64,000 nt of DNA, taken from positions 1 to 64,000 of the forward strand of contig JARROJ010000003.1 in the NCBI GenBank assembly GCA_037384065.1, in the 5' to 3' direction. Below the pieces are notes generated by a model. That model was not told the DNA's origin. It ran no database searches and saw only the letters and a list, made by a program, of their open reading frames with translations. This document shows positions 1-8,185 of this stretch, piece by piece. This stretch comes from JABDPF01 sp037384065. Its GTDB lineage: Bacteria > Pseudomonadota > Gammaproteobacteria > Xanthomonadales > SZUA-36. A program made the position numbers and the translations under genes. The stretch's first letter is position 1, and each line of letters starts with the position of its first letter.

Positions 1-399
1 GTAGCCGGCGCGCTGGTGGACATATGGCAGGCCAACGCGCTCGGCCGCTACGCCCATGAAGACGACCCCGCGACGGCGCCGCTCGACCCCAACTTCCAGG
101 GCTGGGGCATGGTGAAGACCGACGCGGATGGACGCTACTCGTTCACGACGATCAAGCCGGGCGCCTACGCGGTTTCGTCGGGCTGGAGCCGGCCGCCGCA
201 TATCCACTTCAGGATTTCGCGCCGCGGTTATCACGAACTGACCACCCAGATGTATTTCGCCGACGAGTCGCTGAACGAGAAGGACCGGCTTCTGCTGAGC
301 GTCGACGAGGAGGCCCGGAAACGGCTGGTGGTCGATTTTCACGACACCGATGGCGTGCTCGAGGGCGACTTCCCCATCGTGCTGGCCCGGGTGATCTGA
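1..399 (+). CDS. Intradiol ring-cleavage dioxygenase, protocatechuate 3,4-dioxygenase beta-like (5' end cut off)
   Basis: The C-terminal 132 residues of an intradiol dioxygenase; the reading frame is open at the window edge. Enzymes of this family use Fe(III) to cleave catechol or protocatechuate between the hydroxyls. The expected four iron ligands are visible: Tyr17 in a GRYAH motif, Tyr56 in KPGAY, and His67/His69 in PPHIHF (numbered from base 1). The Tyr-Tyr spacing of 39 residues equals that of the PcaH ligands Tyr408 and Tyr447. The 11-residue gap from the second Tyr to the first His is two shorter than in PcaH, so the substrate may differ. No other aromatic-degradation gene lies nearby. 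The family is clear; protocatechuate as substrate is not shown. Confidence 0.85.
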   Translation, partial: VAGALVDIWQANALGRYAHEDDPATAPLDPNFQGWGMVKTDADGRYSFTTIKPGAYAVSSGWSRPPHIHFRISRRGYHELTTQMYFADESLNEKDRLLLSVDEEARKRLVVDFHDTDGVLEGDFPIVLARVI

Positions 400-629
400 A
401 TCGACCCGGAACGCGGGCAAGGCACTCACCAGGAGACCACGGCGCTTGGACACGTACCGGCGTGCTGCGCCCTTTTCGCGGCCGTCCGGGACGCGTTAAC
501 GGTACGCGTCAGGACGAAAATCACGGGCTCTGTCGCGCTTGCCGGGCGCGAACGCCCCCCAATGCCGGCCCCTTGGGGGCGATGGACTTCGAATGCGAAT
601 GAATGGCGGGTCTTGGACTGCCGGGCCCG

Positions 630-1214
630 CTAGCGGCCCGCCTGGCCCTGCGCGCGAATCAGCTTGTCGATGATCGTCATCTGCTCCGGCCAGCCCGCGT
701 AACAGGCGGACCAGGCGCCCGGTTCGCACGCCTTGGCGCCCTCGCGCCGCAGTGCAAAAACGTGGTCGCGGTCGATGCCGGCGCCCCGGTAGGCGTCGAA
801 ATCGGTCGAGGAATCGCCGTAGGCGGCGGCCAGCGCCCAACCGCTGGCCCGGTACTCGTCGAGCACGCCCTGCTTGAACGCCGCGTGATCCCGGCGCTGC
901 GACGGCGTTTCAGTGACGTGAACCGGGCCCTCCGGAAAACCGTGCTGCGCGAGCCAGGTCGGTATGTGCCATTGCAACAGGGGATGGCGCGCACTCAGAT
1001 AGATGATCCGGTAACCGCCGTCGGCATAAGCGCGCACCGCTGCCACAGCGCCCTGGCGCGTATCCCGGATCGCGTGGACGTCCGTCGTCAGCGTGCCATC
1101 GATGTCGAAGACGACGGCCAGGTTGCGTTCCGACGGCGCCGGCGGAACCGCGTGCGGCTCCAGCGAGCAACCGACGCACAACAGGAACGACAGGAGGGCG
1201 ACGAAGGTGCGCAT
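630..1214 (-). CDS. HAD-superfamily phosphatase-like lipoprotein (LNS2/lipin-like)
   Basis: About 194 residues. A hydrophobic N-terminal segment ends at Cys16 (LLCVGC), suggesting a lipoprotein, although the -3 residue is Cys rather than the usual Leu. The HAD motif I sequence DIDGTLT follows (Asp37 nucleophile, Asp39 acid/base), then a YLSAR motif II-like segment and a GDSSTDFDAY motif III/IV region. This arrangement resembles the LNS2 domain of lipin-type phosphatidate phosphatases, so a phosphomonoester or phospholipid head-group substrate is possible but unproven. I chose ATG 1214, which begins the signal segment and has a GGGGAT stretch about 8 bases upstream. A GTG at 1250 overlaps the rsgA stop (GTGA) and would add 12 residues. 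Either way it is probably co-transcribed with rsgA. Confidence 0.75.
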   Translation of the reverse strand: MRTFVALLSFLLCVGCSLEPHAVPPAPSERNLAVVFDIDGTLTTDVHAIRDTRQGAVAAVRAYADGGYRIIYLSARHPLLQWHIPTWLAQHGFPEGPVHVTETPSQRRDHAAFKQGVLDEYRASGWALAAAYGDSSTDFDAYRGAGIDRDHVFALRREGAKACEPGAWSACYAGWPEQMTIIDKLIRAQGQAGR

Positions 1215-1246
1215 GACTGTTGCCATCCCCGGAAACCCGCCCCTGA

Positions 1247-2278
1247 TCACCGCTTGAGGTGCTTCCGGTCGGCAAGATGCGCCCGGACCATTTTGCCGAA
1301 GCTCTTGTCCCGGGCGCGTTTCTCAGCCAGCGTCGCGCTGTTGAACGCCTGCTCCCGGATCAGCTTCCGCCAACTGGACAGACGTCGCGCATCGAGTTCA
1401 CCCCGGGAAATCGCTGCTTGCACGGCGCAGCCGGGTTCGCTTTCGTGCCGGCAATCGGCGAACCGACAGCGCGCCGCCAACGATGCGATGTCGGCAAAGG
1501 CGGTGGTGACGCCCGCATCACAATCCGACAATTGCAGTTCGCGCATACCGGGCGTGTCGAGCAGTAGGCCGCCGCCCGGCATGAGGTGGATCGAACGGCT
1601 CGTGGTCACGTGCCGCCCCTTGGAATCGTCCTCGCGGATTTTCCCGGTGCGTTGCACCGCGTCGCCGAGCAAGGTATTGATCAGCGTCGATTTGCCGACG
1701 CCTGACGAACCCATGACGGCAACGGTGTTACCGCGCCCGCACCAGGGTTCGAGTTTCCGGACATCCCGGCTGGCCAGGCAATTGACCGTTTCGACGACAA
1801 GGCGCGAGTCCAGCGCCTGCACCGAGCGGCGAAAATCCTCCGGATCGTCGCAGAGGTCGGCTTTTGAAAGGATGACGACGGGTTCGGTTTGGGCCTCGTA
1901 GGCCAGGCTCAGATACCGTTCGATGCGGCTCAGCTTGAAGTCGTCGTTCAGCGAAGTGACGATGAACAGCGCGTCCACGTTGGCGGCAATGAGTTGCTCG
2001 TCCACCTTGCTGCCGGCCGCCTTGCGACGGAACAGGCTCTGTCGTTCCAGCAGCGCGCCGAACTGACCTTCCGGGGTCAGCAGCAACCAGTCGCCGACAG
2101 TGATCGCCGGCATGCCCGGACGCAGGTCGAGCCGCACCGCCCCCGTGGCGCTCATGAGTTCGAGGCGATTGCGATGCTGGGCGAAGACCCGGGCGACCGG
2201 GTGGTCCCACCGATCCAGATCGATCTGCTGCTGAAAAAAGGGTCGCCAGCCCAGCTCGGTCAGGGTCATCGCGTTCAT
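1247..2278 (-). CDS. rsgA: Ribosome small subunit biogenesis GTPase RsgA (YjeQ)
   Basis: 343 residues, the usual length. RsgA binds late 30S precursors and hydrolyses GTP to release them, acting in 16S rRNA decoding-site maturation. The circularly permuted GTPase order is visible: an N-terminal OB-like region (about 25-80), G4 as SKAD at 138-141, then the P-loop GSSGVGKST at 190-198, then DTPG (G3) at 241-244. The C-terminal zinc site is Cys271, Cys276, His278 and Cys284. The ATG at 2278 overlaps the stop of the upstream small ORF by four bases (ATGA), and its own stop overlaps a possible GTG of the HAD gene, so the three look like one operon. Confidence 0.96.
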   Translation of the reverse strand: MNAMTLTELGWRPFFQQQIDLDRWDHPVARVFAQHRNRLELMSATGAVRLDLRPGMPAITVGDWLLLTPEGQFGALLERQSLFRRKAAGSKVDEQLIAANVDALFIVTSLNDDFKLSRIERYLSLAYEAQTEPVVILSKADLCDDPEDFRRSVQALDSRLVVETVNCLASRDVRKLEPWCGRGNTVAVMGSSGVGKSTLINTLLGDAVQRTGKIREDDSKGRHVTTSRSIHLMPGGGLLLDTPGMRELQLSDCDAGVTTAFADIASLAARCRFADCRHESEPGCAVQAAISRGELDARRLSSWRKLIREQAFNSATLAEKRARDKSFGKMVRAHLADRKHLKR

Positions 2279-2544
2279 TCGGCCCGCCCCCCTGCGCGAT
2301 CCATCGGCTGCGAGCGAACGCCCTCGTGGAAGCGAGAGGTCGACCAGGCCCGGACCCGGTCGCGTCGGGGCTGCAGCGTCATCGAGAGGCCGTGAACGTT
2401 CGGCGCTTGCGTCCGCAGATCGTCACGGATGCCGCCGGCAAACGGGAGCCCTCTGGTCGCGGCGGCCGCATACCCCGCCGCCACGCGATCAACCTTGCGG
2501 CGTTTCAGCTTCTCGAACAAACCTCTGGATTCGAACCGTGACAT
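2275..2544 (-). CDS. Small basic hypothetical protein upstream of rsgA
   Basis: 89 residues starting MSRFESRGLF, rich in Arg and Lys, with no membrane segment or recognisable domain. I do not recognise a family. The main support is the ATGA overlap of its stop with the rsgA start, typical of translationally coupled genes. The ribosome binding site is weak and the frame can be extended upstream to 2655. It could be a chance open frame in GC-rich DNA. Confidence 0.4.
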   Translation of the reverse strand: MSRFESRGLFEKLKRRKVDRVAAGYAAAATRGLPFAGGIRDDLRTQAPNVHGLSMTLQPRRDRVRAWSTSRFHEGVRSQPMDRAGGRAE

Positions 2545-2733
2545 GGGTGCCTGGTGAACGGACGACAACTCCGATTCTACCCGACCGCCATCCCGGCGGG
2601 ATCCGCCGATGCGAACGACGCCGCCGAAAGGACCGGACCACCGGGCTCGCCGCATCGGCCGGACGGCGCCGGGGTGGCGCGCCGGCGGCCGAATACGCTA
2701 TGTTCCGGCCTGGAGATCACACCGAGCGCTTCA

Positions 2734-3519
2734 ATGAACCGATTCCCGTCACACCTCACCCTTGTCCTGTTCGTGCTGCTGCTGTTCAGCGCGGGCCCGG
2801 CCCTGTCTGCGCCGACCGCGGCCGGCGCTGCCGCCGACCGGGACGGTCCGACCGTTCTGATCACCGGCGCCAACCGCGGTATCGGGCTGGAGTTGGCGCG
2901 CCAGTACGCGCACGCCGGCTGGCGTGTCATCGGCACCGCGCGCAAACCCGAAGCCGCCGCCGAACTGGCCGGCCTGGGCGCCCGGGTCGTGCAACTGGAC
3001 GTCACCGATGCGCACAGCGTCGACCGCATGGCGCGAAACCTGGCCGGAACGCCAATCGACCTGTTGATCAACAACGCCGGTATCCAACCGCTGATGTGGA
3101 CGCTCGCCGAGATCGACTTCGACGCGTTCGAACGCGCGCTCGCCGTGAACACCGTGGGGCCGGTCCGCGTTACGCGCGCCCTGCTGCCGCAACTGCGGTC
3201 GGGCGAGCTCCGCCGGATCGTCAACGTCACGACCAACCTCAGCAGCATCGCCGAGAACACGAACGGCGGGTTCTACGGTTACCGCGAGAGCAAGGCGGCC
3301 CTCAACATGTTCACCAGGTCGCTGGCCGCCGAACTCGGCAAGGAAGGGTTCATCTGCATCGTGCTGCACCCGGGGTGGGTAAAGACGGACCTGGGCGGGC
3401 CGCAGGCGCCGCTGGAGGTCGAGGAATCGGTCCGCGGAATGCGCGGCGTCATCGACAGCCTGTCGGCGGCCGACAACGGCAGCTTCCAGACCTTTGCCGG
3501 CGAGCACATGCCCTGGTGA
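2734..3519 (+). CDS. Short-chain dehydrogenase/reductase with N-terminal signal or anchor segment
   Basis: 261 residues. Classical SDR landmarks are present: the cofactor glycine motif TGANRGIG at 44-51, Asp89 in LDVTD, NNAG at 113-116, and the catalytic pair Tyr183/Lys187 in YRESK. The family transfers hydride between NAD(P) and an alcohol/carbonyl substrate; the substrate here is unknown. The oddity is a hydrophobic segment at residues 9-26 ending in an ALSA cleavage-like site, so the Rossmann domain may lie in the periplasm or be tethered to the membrane. The start is ATG 2734; the frame is open upstream but loses protein-like composition. An internal start would give a cytosolic enzyme. 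Confidence 0.85.
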   Translation: MNRFPSHLTLVLFVLLLFSAGPALSAPTAAGAAADRDGPTVLITGANRGIGLELARQYAHAGWRVIGTARKPEAAAELAGLGARVVQLDVTDAHSVDRMARNLAGTPIDLLINNAGIQPLMWTLAEIDFDAFERALAVNTVGPVRVTRALLPQLRSGELRRIVNVTTNLSSIAENTNGGFYGYRESKAALNMFTRSLAAELGKEGFICIVLHPGWVKTDLGGPQAPLEVEESVRGMRGVIDSLSAADNGSFQTFAGEHMPW

Positions 3520-3603
3520 ACGCATGGCGCGAGTCGGTCGCGAACGGACGTCGAACGGGCCGTCGGGTACACTGATCGGACGCACGAACCGGGACGGGCC
3601 CTC

Positions 3604-4365
3604 ATGACCAGAATCGGGATTTCCGGCGCCAACGGCACCATGGGGCGCTTGACGATCGACGCCATCCACGCTACCGAGGATCTGACCGTCGGCGCGCTTT
3701 ACGCGCCCGGTCGCGATGGCCAGGACATTCTCGGCCACCGCGCCAGCGGTGACCCCTCCGCGCTGTCCGGGAGCGACATCGTCATCGAACTGACCCACCC
3801 GGCGGCCGCCGATGAGAACGTGCCGCGGTGGCGGGACCTGGGCGCGGACGTGCTGATCGGCACCTCGGGCTATACCCGGAGCCGCGTCGAAGCCCTGAGC
3901 GACGCGTGGTCGGGCCTCCAATCCCGTTGTCTCATCGTGCCCAACTTCGCCATCGGCGCGGTGCTGATGATGCGGTTCGCCGAATGGGCGGCGCCCCACT
4001 TCGAATCGGCCGAGATCGTCGAAAGGCATCATCACGACAAGCCCGACGCCCCGTCCGGCACCGCGCTCGCCACGGCCGCGCGCATGGCCGGGGCGCGTCG
4101 CCGCGGCGGACCCGACCGCGGGCGGGAAGTCGTCGCCGGCGCCCTGGGCAGCGATGTCGAAGGCATCCCGGTGCACTCGCTGCGCATGCACGGTTCGCTC
4201 GCCCACCAGGAGGTGATCCTCGGCACCGTCGGCCAATGCCTGACCCTGCGCCACGACACGACCGATTACGCCTGCTTCGCGCCGGGGATCCTCCTCGCCT
4301 TGCGCACCATGGGTTCACTGGAACCGGGCGTAACTGTGGGTCTGGAAGCCCTGCTCGGGATCTGA
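3604..4365 (+). CDS. dapB: 4-hydroxy-tetrahydrodipicolinate reductase, actinobacterial-type
   Basis: 253 residues. DapB reduces 4-hydroxy-tetrahydrodipicolinate to tetrahydrodipicolinate with NAD(P)H in the diaminopimelate/lysine pathway, supplying the peptidoglycan cross-linking residue. The N-terminal nucleotide motif is GISGANGTMG (5-14). The catalytic segment at 141-153 contains His142-144, Lys146 and DAPSGTA. The wording of several blocks (PNFAIGAVL, VDGIPVH-like VEGIPVH, GLVAHQE-like GSLAHQE, a C-terminal TVGLE) follows the short actinobacterial form more closely than the E. coli form. It is not linked to dnaJ or carAB, its usual gammaproteobacterial neighbours. The function is secure; the origin by transfer is inferred. 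Confidence 0.93.
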   Translation: MTRIGISGANGTMGRLTIDAIHATEDLTVGALYAPGRDGQDILGHRASGDPSALSGSDIVIELTHPAAADENVPRWRDLGADVLIGTSGYTRSRVEALSDAWSGLQSRCLIVPNFAIGAVLMMRFAEWAAPHFESAEIVERHHHDKPDAPSGTALATAARMAGARRRGGPDRGREVVAGALGSDVEGIPVHSLRMHGSLAHQEVILGTVGQCLTLRHDTTDYACFAPGILLALRTMGSLEPGVTVGLEALLGI

Positions 4366-4443
4366 ACGCGGCCGACGCGGCGGCGGGTTTTCAGAAACGG
4401 CGGAAGCGGCGCCTGTGGCACCGGCGCGAACGGTGAACCCCGG

Positions 4444-4656
4444 TCAGGCGTCGAGGTCCGGTATCAGCTGCGACTCCAGGTGGGCGATCCAGTCCTTGAG
4501 TTTCAGCTTGCGCTTTTTCATCCGGCGCAGGCGCAACTGGTCGACGGAGGGGTCGATGACGAGGCGCGCGATGGCCTCGTCGAGGTCGCGGTGTTCTTCG
4601 CGGAGTTCCGCAATCAGGGCGGCGATTTCACCCGGATCTTTGGAGAAGGTGTTCAC
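4444..4656 (-). CDS. ydcH: YdcH family protein (DUF465)
   Basis: About 70 residues if begun at GTG 4656; a TTG at 4674 would give 76. It is a short, highly charged alpha-helical hairpin with the DUF465 hallmark: basic MKKRKLKLKD followed by a LIPDL tail near the C terminus. The molecular function of the family is not established. It lies divergent from ttcA, and the two starts are only about 40 bases apart, so they share a very tight promoter region. Confidence 0.85.
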   Translation of the reverse strand: MNTFSKDPGEIAALIAELREEHRDLDEAIARLVIDPSVDQLRLRRMKKRKLKLKDWIAHLESQLIPDLDA

Positions 4657-4677
4657 CGTACAAGGATAATACAAGTT

Positions 4678-4691
4678 TGGCGTAAAATGCG
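4678..4691 (+). promoter_or_regulatory. Candidate -10 element immediately before ttcA
   Basis: TGGCGTAAAATGCG contains TAAAAT at 4683-4688, close to the -10 consensus. A transcript starting about seven bases downstream would begin at or next to the ttcA ATG (4695), implying a leaderless or nearly leaderless message. I see no convincing -35. The same 14-mer sits before the cyclic-nucleotide-binding gene (37005-37018). Confidence 0.4.
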
Positions 4692-4694
4692 CGG

Positions 4695-5558
4695 ATGATT
4701 CCGTCCCGCAAAACCTACGCGCACAACAAGCTGACCAAGCGCCTGCAGCGCAATACCGGCCGCGCCATCGGCGACTTCAACATGATCGGCGCCGGCGACC
4801 GGGTCATGGTCTGCCTGTCCGGCGGCAAGGATTCGTTCACGCTGCTCGACATGCTGCTGGCCTTGCAGAAACGCGCACCGGTCGACTTCGAACTGCTCGC
4901 CGTCAACCTGGACCAGAAACAGCCCGGATTTCCGGCCGACGTGCTGCCGGCGTACGCCGAGCGTCGCGGCGTTCCGTTCCACGTCATCGAACAGGACACC
5001 TACAGCGTGGTCAAGCGCGTGGTGCCCGAGGGCAAGACGACCTGCGGACTCTGCTCGCGCCTGCGCCGCGGCGCCCTCTACAACTTCGCCGCGCGAAACG
5101 GGGTGACCCGCATCGCGCTCGGCCATCACCGCGACGACATCATCGAGACGCTGTTCCTGAACCTGTTCAACGGCGGCCGTCTGAAAGCCATGCCGCCGAA
5201 GTTGCTGTCCGACGACGGCCGGCACGTCGTGATCCGTCCGCTGGCCTATTGCAGCGAGGACGATATCGCCCGCTACGCGGCAACGCGCGACTTCCCGATC
5301 ATTCCCTGCAACCTGTGCGGCTCACAGCCGAACCTGCAACGCCAGTCCATCAAGGCTATGCTGAAAGAATGGCAGCAACGGCACCCGGGGCGGATCGAGA
5401 ACATCGCGCGCGCGATCGGCAACGTTTCGCCATCGCAACTGGCCGACCACGCGCTGTTCGACTTCGTCAATCTCGGCGCGGATGCCGCCGGCGGCGCGAC
5501 CACGGATGACTGGCTGATGCCCGACCGCAAGCCGCTGAAGATCGCCATCAACGACTGA
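4695..5558 (+). CDS. ttcA: tRNA 2-thiocytidine(32) synthetase TtcA
   Basis: 287 residues, normal length. TtcA activates C32 of certain tRNAs with ATP and installs sulfur using a [4Fe-4S] cluster. The PP-loop SGGKDS lies at 42-47, and the two cluster-binding CxxC motifs are CGLC at 117-120 and CNLC at 205-208. The GHHRDD block (143-148) is also conserved in the family. It is divergent from ydcH and followed 13 bases later by a TRAP binding-protein gene, with which it may be co-transcribed. Confidence 0.96.
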   Translation: MIPSRKTYAHNKLTKRLQRNTGRAIGDFNMIGAGDRVMVCLSGGKDSFTLLDMLLALQKRAPVDFELLAVNLDQKQPGFPADVLPAYAERRGVPFHVIEQDTYSVVKRVVPEGKTTCGLCSRLRRGALYNFAARNGVTRIALGHHRDDIIETLFLNLFNGGRLKAMPPKLLSDDGRHVVIRPLAYCSEDDIARYAATRDFPIIPCNLCGSQPNLQRQSIKAMLKEWQQRHPGRIENIARAIGNVSPSQLADHALFDFVNLGADAAGGATTDDWLMPDRKPLKIAIND

Positions 5559-5571
5559 ACGGGAGACCCCC

Positions 5572-6678
5572 ATGGACCGCAGAAAATTCGTCACGCACGC
5601 CGGCCTCGCCGGCGCCGCCGGTCTGCTCGCAGCCTGCGGAAAACAACCCGCCACGGCCGATTGCGGCGAGAGGACCGCGGCGAGCGATGGACCGACCTTC
5701 GAGTGGAAGATGGTCACCACCTGGCCACGCGACTTTCCGGGCCTCGGCACCGGCGCCAACTACCTCGCGCGGATCATCGGCGAGATGAGCGGCGGCCGCC
5801 TGACGGTGAAGGTCTACGGCGGCAACGAGCTGGTGCCCCCGTTCGAAGTGTTCGACGCCGTGCAGCGGGGAACCGCCGAAATGGGGCATGGCGGCGCCTA
5901 CTACTGGAAAGGCAAGATTCCGGCCTCCTCGTTCTTTACCAGCATCCCGTTCGGCCTGACCGGCAACGAAATCAACGGCTGGTTCTACTACGGCGGCGGC
6001 CTGGAACTGTACCGCGAGGCCTACGCCCCGTACGGGGTGATCCCCTTCCCGATCGGCAACTCCGGCACCCAGATGGGCGGCTGGTTCAACAAGGAGATCA
6101 ACTCCGTGGCCGATCTCGAGGGTCTGCGGATGCGCATTCCCGGCATCGGCGGCGAGGTGCTGCGCAAGGTCGGCGGCACGCCCGTCAACATTCCGGGCGC
6201 CGAGCTGTTCACGGCGCTGGAAAGCGGCACCATCGACGCGACCGAGTGGGTCGGACCGATGAACGACCTCGCCTTCGGCCTGTTTCGTGCCGCGAAGTAC
6301 TACTACTACCCGGGCTGGCACGAACCGGGCACCGCGCTCGAGGCGGTCGTCAACCGCGAGGCCTACGAGGCCTTGCCGCCGGACCTGCAGGCGATCGTCG
6401 AGGTCGCCTGCAAGGCGGCCAACATGGACATGTTCGCCGAGTTCGAGGCGCGCAACGGCGAGGCGATCAAGACCCTGGTCGAAGAGCATGGCGTCGAACT
6501 GCGCCCGTTTCCCGACGAGGTGCTGGCGGAACTCAAGGCCGCCTCGCTCGAGGTTCTGGACGAAATGGCCGCTGCGGACGACATGTCGGGCAAGGCCTGG
6601 GCCTCGCTCAAGGCCTACATGGAACGGGTCAAACTCTCGACGCGGATCGGCTCGCAGTACTTCGTCGAGCGTCGCTAA
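5572..6678 (+). CDS. TRAP transporter solute-binding lipoprotein (DctP family)
   Basis: 368 residues. This is the periplasmic capture protein of a TRAP system, which drives uptake of organic acids with an ion gradient. The N terminus has both a twin-arginine-like RRKF (3-6) and a lipobox ending at Cys22 (LAAC), suggesting a folded, lipid-anchored export route. Family blocks are clear: TTWP, VKVYGGNELVP, GGWFNKEINSV and LEGLRMRIPG. The pattern resembles the alpha-keto-acid/mannitol-type subgroup, but no ligand can be assigned. The matching permease dctM is convergent just downstream rather than in the same operon. Confidence 0.9.
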   Translation: MDRRKFVTHAGLAGAAGLLAACGKQPATADCGERTAASDGPTFEWKMVTTWPRDFPGLGTGANYLARIIGEMSGGRLTVKVYGGNELVPPFEVFDAVQRGTAEMGHGGAYYWKGKIPASSFFTSIPFGLTGNEINGWFYYGGGLELYREAYAPYGVIPFPIGNSGTQMGGWFNKEINSVADLEGLRMRIPGIGGEVLRKVGGTPVNIPGAELFTALESGTIDATEWVGPMNDLAFGLFRAAKYYYYPGWHEPGTALEAVVNREAYEALPPDLQAIVEVACKAANMDMFAEFEARNGEAIKTLVEEHGVELRPFPDEVLAELKAASLEVLDEMAAADDMSGKAWASLKAYMERVKLSTRIGSQYFVERR

Positions 6679-6765
6679 CGTCCGCCGGCGACCGCAAGGT
6701 TCCGACCGCCCGGCCCGCACGATGCGGCCGCGCCGCGGCGCCCGCTTGACCGTCAGCGGTCCGTG

Positions 6766-8142
6766 CTAACCCGAATAGATCACGCCCGGCAGCCAGGTCA
6801 CGATCTGCGGAAAGGCGGCCAGCAGGCCGAGCACCGCCAACTGGATCGCGATGAACGGCATGACGCCACGGTAGATCGCGCCGGTCGGCACCTCGGCCGG
6901 GCAGACGCCCCGCAGGTAAAACAGCGAGAAGCCGAACGGCGGCGTCAGGAACGAGGTCTGCAGGTTCAGCGCGATCATCACGCCGAGCCAGATCGGATCG
7001 AGGCCCATCGCCATCAATACCGGGCCGACGATCGGCACGACCACGAACGTGATCTCGATGAAGTCGAGCACGAAACCGAGCAGGAACATCACCAGCATCA
7101 CCAGCACCAGCGCCGTGACCACGCCGCCGGGCAGGCCGGTCAGGAACTCCGCGATCATCTCGTCGCCACCGAGGCCGCGAAAAACCAGGCTGAACAGCGA
7201 AGCGCCGACCAGGATCATGAACACCATCGCCGTGATCCGCGTCGTGCGATAGACGACGTCCTTCAACGTCCGGAAATTGAACTGGCGGCCGATCATCGCC
7301 AGCACCATCGCGCCGACTGCGCCGACCGAGGCGGCCTCGGTCGGCGTGGCGATGCCCTGGAGGATCGAGCCGAGCACCGCGACGATCAGCACCATCGGTC
7401 CCGAGGCCAGCAACAGCAGGCGGCCGATCCCCACGCGTTCGTCGCGCTCGGCCGTGTCGGGCGGCATCAGCTCCGGCCGCGACCGGGCCAGCAGAAACAG
7501 GTACAGCAGGTAACACCCGACCAGGACCAGGCCCGGCATCAGCGCGCCCGCGAACAACTCGCCGACGGACACCGTTTTCGGGCTGTAACTGCCCAGCTGC
7601 AGCTGCGCCTGCTGGTACGCGTTCGACAACACGTCGGCGAGCATGACCAGCACGATCGACGGCGGAATGATCTGACCCAGCGTGCCGGACGCGCAGATCG
7701 TGCCGGTCGATACGGCCGGATCGTAGCCCTTGCGCAGCATCGTCGGCAGCGAAATCAGCCCCATGGTCACCACGGTCGCGCCGACGATACCGGTGCTGGC
7801 GGCCATCAGCGCACCCACCACCACGACGGCCAGGCCGAGCCCGCCGGGCATGCCCCGCATGATCTGCGCCAGTGAGTGCAGCAACTGGTCGGCCAGCTTC
7901 GATCGTTCCAGCATGACGCCCATGAACACGAACACCGGCACCGCGATCAGTGTTTCGTTGGTCATGATGCCGAACACGCGGTTCGGGAAGGCCTCGAGGA
8001 ACACCGGGTCGAAGTGCCCGGTGAGCGATCCGATGCCGGCGAAAATCAGCGCCACCCCGGCCAGCGTGAACGCCACCGGGTAACCCGCCATCAACGCCAG
8101 GCCGACCGCGAAGAACAGTCCGAGCGCGATTACGACCGCCAT
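6766..8142 (-). CDS. dctM: TRAP transporter large permease (DctM family)
   Basis: 458 residues with at least eleven hydrophobic segments across the whole length. DctM is the inner-membrane subunit that moves the substrate. Recognisable family blocks include the N-terminal GYPVAF, IGAT-like IVGATVVTMGL, the GTLGQIIPPSI re-entrant motif (about 155-165), and a C-terminal TPPFGFSLFY. It is not long enough to be a DctQM fusion, and no four-helix DctQ gene lies on either side: the upstream gene, 43 bases away, is a carbonic anhydrase homologue. It probably works with the convergent DctP gene. Confidence 0.93.
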   Translation of the reverse strand: MAVVIALGLFFAVGLALMAGYPVAFTLAGVALIFAGIGSLTGHFDPVFLEAFPNRVFGIMTNETLIAVPVFVFMGVMLERSKLADQLLHSLAQIMRGMPGGLGLAVVVVGALMAASTGIVGATVVTMGLISLPTMLRKGYDPAVSTGTICASGTLGQIIPPSIVLVMLADVLSNAYQQAQLQLGSYSPKTVSVGELFAGALMPGLVLVGCYLLYLFLLARSRPELMPPDTAERDERVGIGRLLLLASGPMVLIVAVLGSILQGIATPTEAASVGAVGAMVLAMIGRQFNFRTLKDVVYRTTRITAMVFMILVGASLFSLVFRGLGGDEMIAEFLTGLPGGVVTALVLVMLVMFLLGFVLDFIEITFVVVPIVGPVLMAMGLDPIWLGVMIALNLQTSFLTPPFGFSLFYLRGVCPAEVPTGAIYRGVMPFIAIQLAVLGLLAAFPQIVTWLPGVIYSG

Positions 8143-8185
8143 GCGCCCCTCCGCAGGTTCACGAGCCCCGGCCGCAAACGCCGGC

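Noticed and set aside
553..581. Terminator after the dioxygenase gene (CGCCCCC/GGGGGCG hairpin)
   Set aside because: Seven-base stem with a 15-base loop and no T-run; too weak to call.
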